Assembly (NCBI GenBank): GCA_024711295.1
Contig: JANJTB010000033.1
Location: 176,192-240,191, forward strand
Direction of reading: 5' to 3'
Source of the DNA: a bacterium
GTDB lineage: Bacteria; Bacteroidota; Ignavibacteria; Kapaibacteriales; UBA2268
Length of the DNA stretch: 64,000 nucleotides
Shown: positions 43,476-53,176 of the stretch, one piece after another
Numbering within the stretch: the first letter of the stretch is position 1
How the letters are laid out: every line of letters begins with the position of its first letter
Translations under genes and position numbers: made by a program
Notes under the pieces: generated by a model
What the model was told of the DNA's origin: nothing
Seen by the model: only the letters and a program-made list of their open reading frames with translations
The model's database searches: none

Positions 43476-46400
43476 TCATTTCACCTTTATCCTTTTAAGT
43501 CTTGATTTTGCGGTATTGCCAAAATCATCGCCCGGGCGTAATGCTTCGAGTGCTTTGTAGATATCAATTGCTTCTTGCGGTTTGCCAATATTTTCGAGAG
43601 CTTCACCCATCCCTAAAAGAGATAATGAATACCAATCTTCAAAACCTTCGTATTTTTCTTTAACAATTGTAAAGCTTTCTATAGCTTTTTCAAAATTTCT
43701 GTCCCTCATCCAAAGTTCACCAATTCTATACATACATTCACTGGAAATATTTGGATTATCCTCGATTGCTGAAATAAACGTAAAATGAAATCTTGCAGAA
43801 TCATTTTTACCAGAACCCCTGTAATGCATAGCTAAGCGATAACGACTTTGGTCGCCCCAGTCAGTACTTTGATATTTGGTAGTTACATTCCAAAAAATAT
43901 CTAAAGCTGAAGCAGTATCACCGAGCTTATATTTAAGAACTCCTCTTTCGAAGCCACCCTGAGCAGCTACCGGATGTTCTGCATATTTAACCTGCAATTC
44001 ACTTAGGATTTTATCTGCTCTCGAAATATTAGCAACTTCAATTTGAAGAAGTCCATTGTCTAACATTGCCATAGGAGCATAATCGCTTTTTGGATGTTCC
44101 TGAACAAGTTTTTCGAAGACTTTTTGAGCATCATCAGTCTCATTCAAACTCTCATAACTTTTTGCTTTCCAATACAAAACTTCAGGCACATTTTCATCGT
44201 TTGGATTCTTGTTTAAGAACTTATCGTATTCTGCTATCGCGTCTTTGTACTTTCTGCCCTGATAAAACATTTCACCGATTTTCTTTTGGAAGACCGGTGC
44301 AAAAGGTGACTCCGGATTAGTCTCAACATACTGATGAGCTATTTCGATAGCTTCTGTTTCTCTTCCTAGTGCAACAAGGCAAAATTGAATACTCTTAATG
44401 GACTCAGGAGCCATTTCACTCCCAGGGTAAGATTCTATTACGATTTTATAATTTGATATAGCTTCTTCATACTTACCCAGATTGTAGTAGGCATCACCTA
44501 TTGCGTAGTATGCCCTAGGTGTAAGAGAGCTTTGAGGATAAGCATTTATTAAAAATTCGAAGTTATCAATGGACTCACCATATTTCCTTTGCTGAAATCT
44601 TATCCAACCAATTAAATATAATGCATTTGGAGAGTAAGGTGATTTGTTGTAAACTCTTACAAAATCAAGTAAGGAGCTTATGGATTGTTCATAGCTGCTA
44701 TTACGGTACAATGCATGGGCTAATTGATATGAGGCATATTGACCTTCTTCTGTTCCAGGTGCCATTGCAGCAGCTCTTTTGTATGAATTGGCTGCATTCT
44801 GGAATCTTTTTTCCATGTAATATCCGTCACCCTGGCGTGTCAAAACTTCAACAGCATACTTACTCTTAGGGAATTCTGCAATCATCTTATCGAATACTTT
44901 TGATGAATTTGTAAAATCCTTTAACCTAAAATAACTCCACCCCAACCCATATAAAGCTTCTTCTCTTCTGGTAGTTCGGGGGTAAGTTTCCAAAAGTTTG
45001 TTGTATGTTTCGGTTGAATTTTTTAAAAGTTCAATTTTATAAAATGACTCAGCTAACCAAAATAAAGCTTCTTCATTTCTGGAGTCCCCCTTATTGTTTG
45101 CAATAAAGTTTTGTATTGCTCCGATTGCTTCTCCGGCTTTGTGACTCTGAACCAACGCAATACCCTGTTTAAGCTTAGCTTCGGAAATATACCATTTACG
45201 CGAAGGCATAATTATTTCGTTACTTGCTGTTGCTAAATTTTCTGCTTTCTTATATTGTTGAACTGCTTTATCCCATAGTTTCATTTCAAGATAAGTTGCA
45301 CCGAGCAACAAGTGTGTTCTTGCTGCAGTTCTTCCGTCCTGGGCTTCTCTTTCAGCTCTTTCGAGTGTTTTTACTGCTTTGTCAAAATCACCGTCTTCAT
45401 AATAAATTTGACCAAGTTCAATAAGTACAAGTCCCTGATATGGGTAAGCAGGTAATTGAGACAATCCCGCTAATTCTTTACGAGCAATTTCTTTATCTCC
45501 TTTGCGCTTCAAAGCAACTATTCTATAAAGTTGCGCCGTTGACCGAATGTGTAGGTTTTGCTCAGACTGGTCATTTATGATAATTTCATATTCCTTAAGA
45601 GCCTGCTCATAATTATTCAAGTTTAGCAAAGCCCAACCCAAACCAAGTCTAGCGTAATTCGACCATTCTGATTCAGTGAATTGGTTGACGAAACTTTCGA
45701 ACACTTTTGCTGCCTCATTATAGTTGCCGCCAATATTGTAAGCTTCGCCTTTCATCAACCTAATCTTTTCAAGAGCATTATCAGCATAATTTTGCTTTTC
45801 GTATAATGTTGCAATTGAATCATTAGCCAATAAGTAGCCGGTCAATGTTTCAGCTTTCTCAAGTGCAATCAATGCAGATGATGGTTGCCTGAGCATAAGA
45901 TTATTGTTTGCTTCCCTTATTAAGCTAATAAGATATAAGTTGCTTCTTTGATAGTTTTTTGTCAGTAGTCTGTAATAGTACAAAGCTGAATCGTGATTTC
46001 GGTAAATTTCATGAATTCTGCCTGCATAATAGTAACAATCGTCACTGAATTCGTGTTTTGGATAATTATTAACTGTTGATAAATATATTGGCAATGCATC
46101 TTGGTGCCTACCCTGATGCGACAATGACATAGCGCGCCAAAATCCTGCTCTGTGAGCTATGTCAAGATAAGCTTTCTCTTTTCTTTGTTCAAAATCAACC
46201 TTTGCGTAATGCTCTGCCTCTTCGAACAATTTTTCAGCTATCTTATATTTGCCAAGTTCATAAGTCATGTAGCCACGTTGCAATTGCGCAAATGGTACAA
46301 ATGGTGAGTTGTATCTTTGCTTTATAAATTCAGCGAGCTTTCCGTCTGCTACGTTATAGTTGCCATCCAATAAGTCAATATTAGCTTGTAACAATACAGA

Positions 46401-46604
46401 TTTATCGTAAGCTAATCCTGTTGCGTAAAGTCTGATTTCTTCGATAAGTTTATTCTCAGACATTCTTATTAATTCATGGTCGTAAAGCTCTTGACTTTCG
46501 AAAATTATTTTCGAACCATAATCATAAGTAGACTCTACAATTTGTGAAATCGCAGTTAGACTTAAAGATACAAATAAAAATAAAATAAAACTGAATTTTC
46601 TCAT
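43476..46604 (-). CDS. large tetratricopeptide-repeat protein, exported
   Basis: 1042 residues. Signal peptide (about 1-20). Almost the entire protein consists of TPR units (for example YARLGLGWALLNLNNYEQAL, ALYLIGWIRFQQRKYGESID, AYYAIGDAYYNLGKYEEAI), including YbgF/BamD-like spacing FPKSKYA and YPGSEMAPES between repeats. Such proteins act as scaffolds in the periplasm for outer-membrane assembly or secretion machines. It is the first gene of an operon with a barrel, a SPOR protein, a TonB and a tiny membrane protein, so it may hold this complex together. No enzymatic domain seen. Confidence 0.85.
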   Translation of the reverse strand: MRKFSFILFLFVSLSLTAISQIVESTYDYGSKIIFESQELYDHELIRMSENKLIEEIRLYATGLAYDKSVLLQANIDLLDGNYNVADGKLAEFIKQRYNSPFVPFAQLQRGYMTYELGKYKIAEKLFEEAEHYAKVDFEQRKEKAYLDIAHRAGFWRAMSLSHQGRHQDALPIYLSTVNNYPKHEFSDDCYYYAGRIHEIYRNHDSALYYYRLLTKNYQRSNLYLISLIREANNNLMLRQPSSALIALEKAETLTGYLLANDSIATLYEKQNYADNALEKIRLMKGEAYNIGGNYNEAAKVFESFVNQFTESEWSNYARLGLGWALLNLNNYEQALKEYEIIINDQSEQNLHIRSTAQLYRIVALKRKGDKEIARKELAGLSQLPAYPYQGLVLIELGQIYYEDGDFDKAVKTLERAEREAQDGRTAARTHLLLGATYLEMKLWDKAVQQYKKAENLATASNEIIMPSRKWYISEAKLKQGIALVQSHKAGEAIGAIQNFIANNKGDSRNEEALFWLAESFYKIELLKNSTETYNKLLETYPRTTRREEALYGLGWSYFRLKDFTNSSKVFDKMIAEFPKSKYAVEVLTRQGDGYYMEKRFQNAANSYKRAAAMAPGTEEGQYASYQLAHALYRNSSYEQSISSLLDFVRVYNKSPYSPNALYLIGWIRFQQRKYGESIDNFEFLINAYPQSSLTPRAYYAIGDAYYNLGKYEEAISNYKIVIESYPGSEMAPESIKSIQFCLVALGRETEAIEIAHQYVETNPESPFAPVFQKKIGEMFYQGRKYKDAIAEYDKFLNKNPNDENVPEVLYWKAKSYESLNETDDAQKVFEKLVQEHPKSDYAPMAMLDNGLLQIEVANISRADKILSELQVKYAEHPVAAQGGFERGVLKYKLGDTASALDIFWNVTTKYQSTDWGDQSRYRLAMHYRGSGKNDSARFHFTFISAIEDNPNISSECMYRIGELWMRDRNFEKAIESFTIVKEKYEGFEDWYSLSLLGMGEALENIGKPQEAIDIYKALEALRPGDDFGNTAKSRLKRIKVK

Positions 46605-46823
46605 ATTGATTCAGTAAATATTATAAAAATAAAAATATTAGTATCAATATAGCCATCCCCCGTGAGGTTTTTTTGAATTGATACTTTATGCCGCATTGTA
46701 AAAATACAAAATTCAATTCAAATCATGTTATATTTTTTTTCAATAGCATATAATTTTATTATTTTTATGACGTTTGTCTCACTAAAAGGTAAACAGAATA
46801 AAATCAATTAACAAAATCATGAT
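46605..46823. promoter_or_regulatory. divergent intergenic region
   Basis: 219 AT-rich bases between the TPR operon (minus) and the T9SS/phosphatase operon (plus). Promoters for both must lie here; no clear operator or repeat was seen. Confidence 0.3.
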
Positions 46824-49800
46824 ATGAGGGTATTTACTTTTCACGATAAATCAATACATTTTACATTGAAATTATTAATAGGCCTTTTCGTAATTTGCCT
46901 AAATTTCATAGATTTACAATCTGCTGTATGGAATCCTGTTTCTTCCCCTTACGGTGGTATGGTTAGTGATATAATATATCATAATCAGAATTTATATGCC
47001 ATAGCTCCAAATTCCGGTGTTTATTTAAGCACAGATAATGGTGATACATGGCAAAATAAAAACAACAACATACTTGAGCTTAATTCAGCAAATCGTATTA
47101 ACAAGACTAATGAGTTCTTATTTGTTTCAACTTCAGATTATGGTCTTTTCAGAGCAAATTTCAATGATTTGAATTGGCAGTTAATTTTTGACCCGGTTTT
47201 TGAAGAAAACAAAGTAAATATTAATAAGATTTCAGTTGAAGAAAGTGGTTTATATTTATGTACTAATGTCGGATTATTCACAAGTAGTGATGATGGAAGT
47301 AACTGGTCAAAAATACCAACGCATGGTTTGAATCAGCTGATTGTGGATGTCGTTGAGTATGAAGGAAATCTCTATTTAATAAACAACGATGGTGTATTCG
47401 TAAGCAGTAATAATGGTGAATCTTGGAACAGATTAACAATTGGTAATACAATTATTTATAAAATTTTTAGATTCAATAATCATCTGCATTTTTGTCTTAA
47501 TGACTTCTCAGGTCAGTCAGGTTTTAATTTTGCAGTATTCAGAAAAGACCTCAAAAGTGATACAATACGCAATTATTTTCCTGCTATTTTCGAAAACCAT
47601 CAAGTAATGAATCACTCAATTGAAGGGGATGAAATAGCATTCAATTTATTGCAGGCTTACAATGATGAGTATAATTTCAAAGTAGCATATTCATCTGACA
47701 AAATGGAGAGCATTAAGTTTATTTATGACTCTACTTTCAAATATTACAGTTTTTTTACTTCAGCAACTGCAATTGCAAAAAGCAGAATTCTGCTCGGTAC
47801 ATCGAGAAACGGTGTTTTTTCAATTGATTTACCAAAATACGAGACAAAACTAAATAAGAATTTCATAAAGAACTCCATTATCACTTCATTATTAATTAAT
47901 GACGATATTTCATATGCTGCTACACAGGATAATGGTATTTACAGCTCTACAGACAAAGGGCTTAGCTGGACTTTTCTTATTAATAGCCCGAAAATTAATG
48001 ATGAAGAATACGTAACTGTTTCAAAAATCATAAAACATAAAAATCTTGTTATTATAGGAACAGACCGTGGTATTTACTCTTCAAGTAATGATGGAACAAG
48101 CTGGGTATCAAACGCTTCAGATATTTTTATTACTGATTTATATAGCGACGGAAGTTTTATATACGCTATCGGAAATCTCATAAGCGGTCAACTGATGATT
48201 TCGATAGATGATGGAAAATCGTGGTCAACCAAAAGATTACCGTCTGACTATCTTGCATTAGGATTGCTTAAGAACAATAGCCGATTAGTTGTCAATACAA
48301 GCAATGGCATATATTTTACAGATGATAACGGAGAAACATGGATACCAGGTCTTATTTTTAAACCAAAGGATCTATATAAATCACCGATTGCAGTAGTTGG
48401 TAATACTATTGTATCCGCAATAAATGGAAACATTTATCTATCATTCGATAACGCTTATACCTGGACTTCATTAAATAAACCATTTGGAACAGAGATAGTA
48501 ACTGATTTAAGAGTAATTAAAAACATTATCATAGCTTCTACATTTAATTGGATTTATTTTTCGCTTGATGATGGAAATAACTGGAGTAATATATCAGAAG
48601 GCTTGCCCTCAAGGATTGTATCTACAATGTATTCTAATCAGGATACTTGTTATGCTGCAGTTGTTGGCCATGAAATATACATAGCAAACCTTAGTGACTT
48701 TTCTCAGATTAAAATCACCAATGTTCCATCTGAAATATTTTGTGCAGGAATGCAATTTCAAGTAAATTACGAAGTTAAAGCAAACCTTCAGTTTAATGAA
48801 GGAAATATTTTCAATGTAGAGTTGTCGGATGCAAACGGATATTTTAGTTCCGATAATATCATAATTGGTACAGTGATGTCTTCCACTAATGGCTCCATTA
48901 CAGTTACTATACCTGAAAATATCGAATATGGGAATAAATACAGAATCAGAATAGTTTCGACAGAACCCAAAATAACAGGCATAGATAATTTAAGAAATTT
49001 GACTATTCTAGAGAAAAAAAGACCTGAAATTAGCGGCAATGTTGAAGCATGCGCAAATATTGAAACCTTCTACTCCAGCAATATTAATTTAGGTTATGAA
49101 TATTCTTGGAGTATAGAGAATGGATCAATCATCTCTGGAACTGGAACAAGCAATATATCTGTTAAGTGGAATAATCCCGGACAAGGAAAGCTAAAGCTGA
49201 CACATAGGAGTATTCAAGGATGCACGGATTCAGTCGAAATATCGGTAAAAATCAACCCAACACCGACCAAACCAATAATTACAAAGATAGGCGACGAATT
49301 AATTTCGAGTGCTTCAAATGGAAATATCTGGTATCTGGATGGAATAGAACAAAGCCAATATAATTCAGATAGATTTAGTCCTGATGATGAAGGTATATAT
49401 CAGGTCGCAGTAATAAATGAATTTGGCTGCAAGTCTGAAATGTCTGACGCAATTGAATTTATTCGTGACGAAAATCTGATAGTTTTCGCAATTGACACAA
49501 TTAGCGCAAACTCCGGAGAAGATGTTTACATTAACATTCGACTGATAAAGAATAAAAAGTTTAACGATCTTAAACCACGAGTTTTTCAGGCCAATATTTC
49601 AAATAATTCAACATTGTTGTATCCTCTGAGCGAAGATAAGGGCTTTGTGCTCGACGGAAAAAGGTATCTCGAAATTCAAATAGATACAAACTATATCAGC
49701 AGTAACATTGTCAAGGTAGTGGCTTACAAGTCTATGCTTGGAAATTCTGAAAGTAGCATAATTAACCTCTCAAATATAAAGATTGACGGAGAACCACTTA

Positions 49801-50144
49801 CAGATTACAAAGTTTACACAGGGAAATTCAATTTGTTGAATATATGCTATGATGGAGGTCCCAGATTAATCAGCGACGAACCCTCTTCAAGCATTATATC
49901 AGTTTACCCTGCACCCGCTTCAAATTCAGTAAACGTGAGCCTTTTAATTGCTTCGGATGGTATCGCAAATTTAAAAATATTGAATCTGGAAGGACAGATT
50001 GTCCAAAATGTTTTAAATGAGATTTTTTTGGAAGGTTTATACGATATTCAGCTTGATATAAGCAAACTACCTATTGGAGAGTATTATTTTATACTAGATA
50101 AAGATGGCGAAAAAAATATGCACAAATTTGTAGTTACGAGATAA
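46824..50144 (+). CDS. T9SS-secreted beta-propeller protein with Asp-box repeats
   Basis: 1106 residues. Signal peptide-like N-terminus (about 10-33). Residues 35-620 hold at least nine Asp-box-type repeats of sialidase/Ycf48-like propellers: STDNGDTW, SSDDGSNW, SSNNGESW, STDKGLSW, SSNDGTSW, SIDDGKSW, DDNGETW, SFDNAYTW and SLDDGNNW. Then follow an Ig-like domain (about 625-735), a PKD-like domain (about 740-830), and a C-terminal T9SS sorting domain (VYPAPASNSVNVSLL then KMHKFVVTR-like end). The repeats are structural; no hydrolase site was seen. It begins the operon whose next genes encode a barrel, a phosphatase and a DUF5686 protein. Confidence 0.83.
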   Translation: MRVFTFHDKSIHFTLKLLIGLFVICLNFIDLQSAVWNPVSSPYGGMVSDIIYHNQNLYAIAPNSGVYLSTDNGDTWQNKNNNILELNSANRINKTNEFLFVSTSDYGLFRANFNDLNWQLIFDPVFEENKVNINKISVEESGLYLCTNVGLFTSSDDGSNWSKIPTHGLNQLIVDVVEYEGNLYLINNDGVFVSSNNGESWNRLTIGNTIIYKIFRFNNHLHFCLNDFSGQSGFNFAVFRKDLKSDTIRNYFPAIFENHQVMNHSIEGDEIAFNLLQAYNDEYNFKVAYSSDKMESIKFIYDSTFKYYSFFTSATAIAKSRILLGTSRNGVFSIDLPKYETKLNKNFIKNSIITSLLINDDISYAATQDNGIYSSTDKGLSWTFLINSPKINDEEYVTVSKIIKHKNLVIIGTDRGIYSSSNDGTSWVSNASDIFITDLYSDGSFIYAIGNLISGQLMISIDDGKSWSTKRLPSDYLALGLLKNNSRLVVNTSNGIYFTDDNGETWIPGLIFKPKDLYKSPIAVVGNTIVSAINGNIYLSFDNAYTWTSLNKPFGTEIVTDLRVIKNIIIASTFNWIYFSLDDGNNWSNISEGLPSRIVSTMYSNQDTCYAAVVGHEIYIANLSDFSQIKITNVPSEIFCAGMQFQVNYEVKANLQFNEGNIFNVELSDANGYFSSDNIIIGTVMSSTNGSITVTIPENIEYGNKYRIRIVSTEPKITGIDNLRNLTILEKKRPEISGNVEACANIETFYSSNINLGYEYSWSIENGSIISGTGTSNISVKWNNPGQGKLKLTHRSIQGCTDSVEISVKINPTPTKPIITKIGDELISSASNGNIWYLDGIEQSQYNSDRFSPDDEGIYQVAVINEFGCKSEMSDAIEFIRDENLIVFAIDTISANSGEDVYINIRLIKNKKFNDLKPRVFQANISNNSTLLYPLSEDKGFVLDGKRYLEIQIDTNYISSNIVKVVAYKSMLGNSESSIINLSNIKIDGEPLTDYKVYTGKFNLLNICYDGGPRLISDEPSSSIISVYPAPASNSVNVSLLIASDGIANLKILNLEGQIVQNVLNEIFLEGLYDIQLDISKLPIGEYYFILDKDGEKNMHKFVVTR

Positions 50145-50146
50145 AC

Positions 50147-51478
50147 ATGGGAAAAGATCTATTCATTATCTTGTTAACTTTTTTATATCCTTTTTTACTG
50201 ATATCAAACAATAATGTCATTAATTCTGATAATTATTTAAATAAGTACGGAATTATAGGCTATTATGGAATACTAAACTCCGATTCTGATTTTTCATCCT
50301 TACCTAGTATTCCAAATTGTTGCCCAAAATTTGATAGAGGTAAGGGATTTTCGGCATACTTTGGTGGAATTACCGAAGCTGATTTGAAGATTATGCGTTT
50401 ACAAGCAAGATTGGGATTTGAAATTCTAAATGGCAATTTTCAAAATAATGAAAACCAAGTGATTTCAGTCAACAATTCACCTGTAGATGCCGTTTTTCAA
50501 CATAACGTTGATTTTAGACTTATAAATCTTAATGTAGATTTGAATAGTGCAATAAGTATTACAAACAGGTTAAATGTTCATGGGGGTTTAAGTATTTCTG
50601 CAATTCTAAACTCCAATTATTATCAATATGAGAAAATAAACTCTCCGGCAGGGAATGTAACTTTTTTAGATAATGAAGGCAATAATACCGGTAAATCAAT
50701 AAGAAATGAGTTGGAAGGAAGTATACCTGAAATAAATACATTTCAATATGGAGTAAATTTGGGAATATCTTATGATTTTTATCCAATAAAAGATAGAATT
50801 ATAATCATTAGGCCAGAGATTACATATAATCATAATTTCAGTAATGTAGTGAATAATTTAGAATGGAAAAACAACATATTAAGAGTAGGAGTTAGTCTTT
50901 TGCTCTCTAATGAATTATACACAGAACCAGCCGTACCTGAAATTACATTATCAGATTACAAAACTCAAAAGCAAGATAGTACCATTGCAAAATTAAACTC
51001 TCAGATTGTTATGCTCGAAGAAAAAAAACTTCAAGATTCCATTGTAAAAAAAGAGCTTCAAGATAAAGAAAATGAGTTGGAAAAATTAAGGATGGAAAAT
51101 GCTGCAAAAGATAGCATAATAAATTATAACAAATTAAAATCAGAAGAAGAATTGAAACTTAAGATCGAAAGAGATCAATTTAACAAACAAATTATTGAAG
51201 AGAACAAAAGAGCAGGTAAAATTTGCAAGTGTTTCGTAATTTTATACAAATCTACACAGGATAAAAAAGAAGCTGAAAGTCTGATAGAATTATTATCAGA
51301 ATCAGGCATAGCGGATATAAGTTTAACAACGTTCATCGAGCCTTATCTTAAAACAAAATATTACAGAGTACAATCTGAGTGTTTTGCAGACCATTTACAA
51401 GCATTTGATGAAAGGATAAGATCCATAGATAGTTTAGGGGATAGCGAGATTAATCCACAGATTATTTGTAACAGGTAG
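50147..51478 (+). CDS. outer-membrane barrel-like protein with coiled coil and C-terminal SPOR-like domain
   Basis: 443 residues. Signal peptide (about 1-20). Residues 30-260 have alternating amphipathic strands consistent with a small outer-membrane barrel (RLINLNVDLNSAISITNRL, GVNLGISYDFYPIKDRI). A Glu/Lys-rich coiled coil follows (about 270-350: MLEEKKLQDSIVKKELQD). The last 85 residues (CKCFVILYKSTQDKKEAESL, YYRVQSECF) resemble a SPOR domain in strand-helix order, but with Cys residues. It may tether the outer membrane to the peptidoglycan. Gap to upstream stop is 2 bases; to downstream ATG 2 bases. Confidence 0.6.
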   Translation: MGKDLFIILLTFLYPFLLISNNNVINSDNYLNKYGIIGYYGILNSDSDFSSLPSIPNCCPKFDRGKGFSAYFGGITEADLKIMRLQARLGFEILNGNFQNNENQVISVNNSPVDAVFQHNVDFRLINLNVDLNSAISITNRLNVHGGLSISAILNSNYYQYEKINSPAGNVTFLDNEGNNTGKSIRNELEGSIPEINTFQYGVNLGISYDFYPIKDRIIIIRPEITYNHNFSNVVNNLEWKNNILRVGVSLLLSNELYTEPAVPEITLSDYKTQKQDSTIAKLNSQIVMLEEKKLQDSIVKKELQDKENELEKLRMENAAKDSIINYNKLKSEEELKLKIERDQFNKQIIEENKRAGKICKCFVILYKSTQDKKEAESLIELLSESGIADISLTTFIEPYLKTKYYRVQSECFADHLQAFDERIRSIDSLGDSEINPQIICNR

Positions 51479-51480
51479 CC

Positions 51481-53163
51481 ATGTTTAGAATAATAATTAT
51501 CTCAATAATTTTCTTTACATTTTCATTATGTACATTTACTCAGGATAACAGCAACATCAGAGTTATTGTTCTGACTAAAGTTGGACAGAAAGAAAAAATC
51601 AATATTAATGAAAAAGTATCAATTGTATTTGGGCCAAACATCAAACCTGAGTATATTAATGTAAATTATATAAGTGGCAAAAATCCAAATGAATACTATA
51701 TTGAGCTAAGATCGAATGAAAATTTATTGCGTGAAATTAGTCGTCTAAGACATAGTATTGATAGTCTTAAAAATGATAAGTCACACAAAGTTGAGCAAGT
51801 TGTTGAGAAACTGCCTGAAAGCACTCAAAAGTCAGAAATAAGTGACTCTAAAACCAAAAATGACTATAACCTTAATAATTTTCAACAGCAGATTAATGAT
51901 ACAATTTCTATAATAGAGAAAGACATTCAGGAAGATTTTTTCGTAAATAAAATTCCAAAAGTAAAAAATTCAATTGATGCACTTAACCAAATACATTTTA
52001 ATAATGATCAAAACATAGACAAGCTTCAATTTGAATATGATAGAAACGTAGTGCGTATAGATAGCCTGAAAAAGCAAATTGAAGCAACAATATTATCCGG
52101 AAAAAATAAACACTTACTAGTAGATTATTACAATGAACTAGACTCTTTAAAAATTCGTAATCAGGAAATCGAAGAACTCAACAATTTGCTCAATGTAAAT
52201 AATAAGATTCTTGAAAGCGAGTTAAAAATAAAAGAATCCGAGTATGAAAAACTTCTGCTATACATCTACTTTTCAACCTCTACTGCATTGCTGTTGCTGA
52301 TTTTGGCAGCTATTGCCTATTTTGGGTATAAACAAAAAAAGAAATATAACTTAGAACTTAGTAGAATTAATTATGAATTGAAACTGTTTAATGAAGAGCT
52401 TGACAGATCAAACGAACAAAAAGGTACCCTCCTGAAAATAATCAAAAAGGAACTGGATTTGGCATCCAATTATGTTCAGTCTCTACTACCAAAGCCATTT
52501 AGTACCAGAGAATTGAATGTTGAATGGATTTACAGGCCTTCAGAGCAATTAGGCGGTGATGCTTTTGGATATATGGATATAGACAAAAATAATTTTGCAT
52601 TTTACTTGTTAGATGTCAGCGGACATGGTGTTGGTGCAGCCCTACACTCAGTACAGGTTATGAATATACTCCAGAACAGGAATATTGCGAATGTTGATTT
52701 TGCAAATCCTGCTGATGTTTTAAATCTGTTAAATTCAATATTTCAGATGAGTAGTTACAAGGGTGTTTATTTTACAATGTGGTATTTTGTATATAATAAA
52801 GAATCAAGAATATTGAAATTCTCAGGCGCCGGTCATCCACCTGCCTTTTTGTTTAGCAATAACAAAATATCTACCTTGGAATCTGAACAAATTTTTATTG
52901 GAGCAGTCAGTAATATAAAATATGACTACAGTGAACTAAAAATTGATGAACCTACTTCAATATTTGTTTTTTCTGACGGCGTTTTTGAGATACAGAGCAA
53001 AGATGGTAGCATGCTTAATTTCAATGATTTTACATCATTGTTCAAAGATAAATTTATCAATGAGAAATCCGGATTGACGGGATACTATGATTTTGCTAAG
53101 CAATTATCAGGATTAAAAACCCTTGAAGATGACTTTTCGATACTAAAAATTGATATAAATTAG
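51481..53163 (+). CDS. membrane-anchored SpoIIE/PP2C-type serine phosphatase
   Basis: 560 residues. Signal peptide or first membrane segment (1-20), a periplasmic part (about 20-255) with coiled-coil stretches, a membrane helix near 257-282 (YIYFSTSTALLLLILAAIAY), a short coiled coil, and a cytoplasmic SpoIIE/RsbU-type phosphatase domain (about 335-560). Metal-binding motifs are complete: EQLGGDAFGYMDID, LLDVSGHGVGAAL, FVFSDGVFEI and LEDDFSIL. Relatives dephosphorylate anti-sigma antagonists in partner-switching systems. No STAS or RsbW-type partner is in the window. The periplasmic part probably senses the products of its operon. Confidence 0.87.
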   Translation: MFRIIIISIIFFTFSLCTFTQDNSNIRVIVLTKVGQKEKININEKVSIVFGPNIKPEYINVNYISGKNPNEYYIELRSNENLLREISRLRHSIDSLKNDKSHKVEQVVEKLPESTQKSEISDSKTKNDYNLNNFQQQINDTISIIEKDIQEDFFVNKIPKVKNSIDALNQIHFNNDQNIDKLQFEYDRNVVRIDSLKKQIEATILSGKNKHLLVDYYNELDSLKIRNQEIEELNNLLNVNNKILESELKIKESEYEKLLLYIYFSTSTALLLLILAAIAYFGYKQKKKYNLELSRINYELKLFNEELDRSNEQKGTLLKIIKKELDLASNYVQSLLPKPFSTRELNVEWIYRPSEQLGGDAFGYMDIDKNNFAFYLLDVSGHGVGAALHSVQVMNILQNRNIANVDFANPADVLNLLNSIFQMSSYKGVYFTMWYFVYNKESRILKFSGAGHPPAFLFSNNKISTLESEQIFIGAVSNIKYDYSELKIDEPTSIFVFSDGVFEIQSKDGSMLNFNDFTSLFKDKFINEKSGLTGYYDFAKQLSGLKTLEDDFSILKIDIN

Positions 53164-53176
53164 GAGTTTCTCTATT

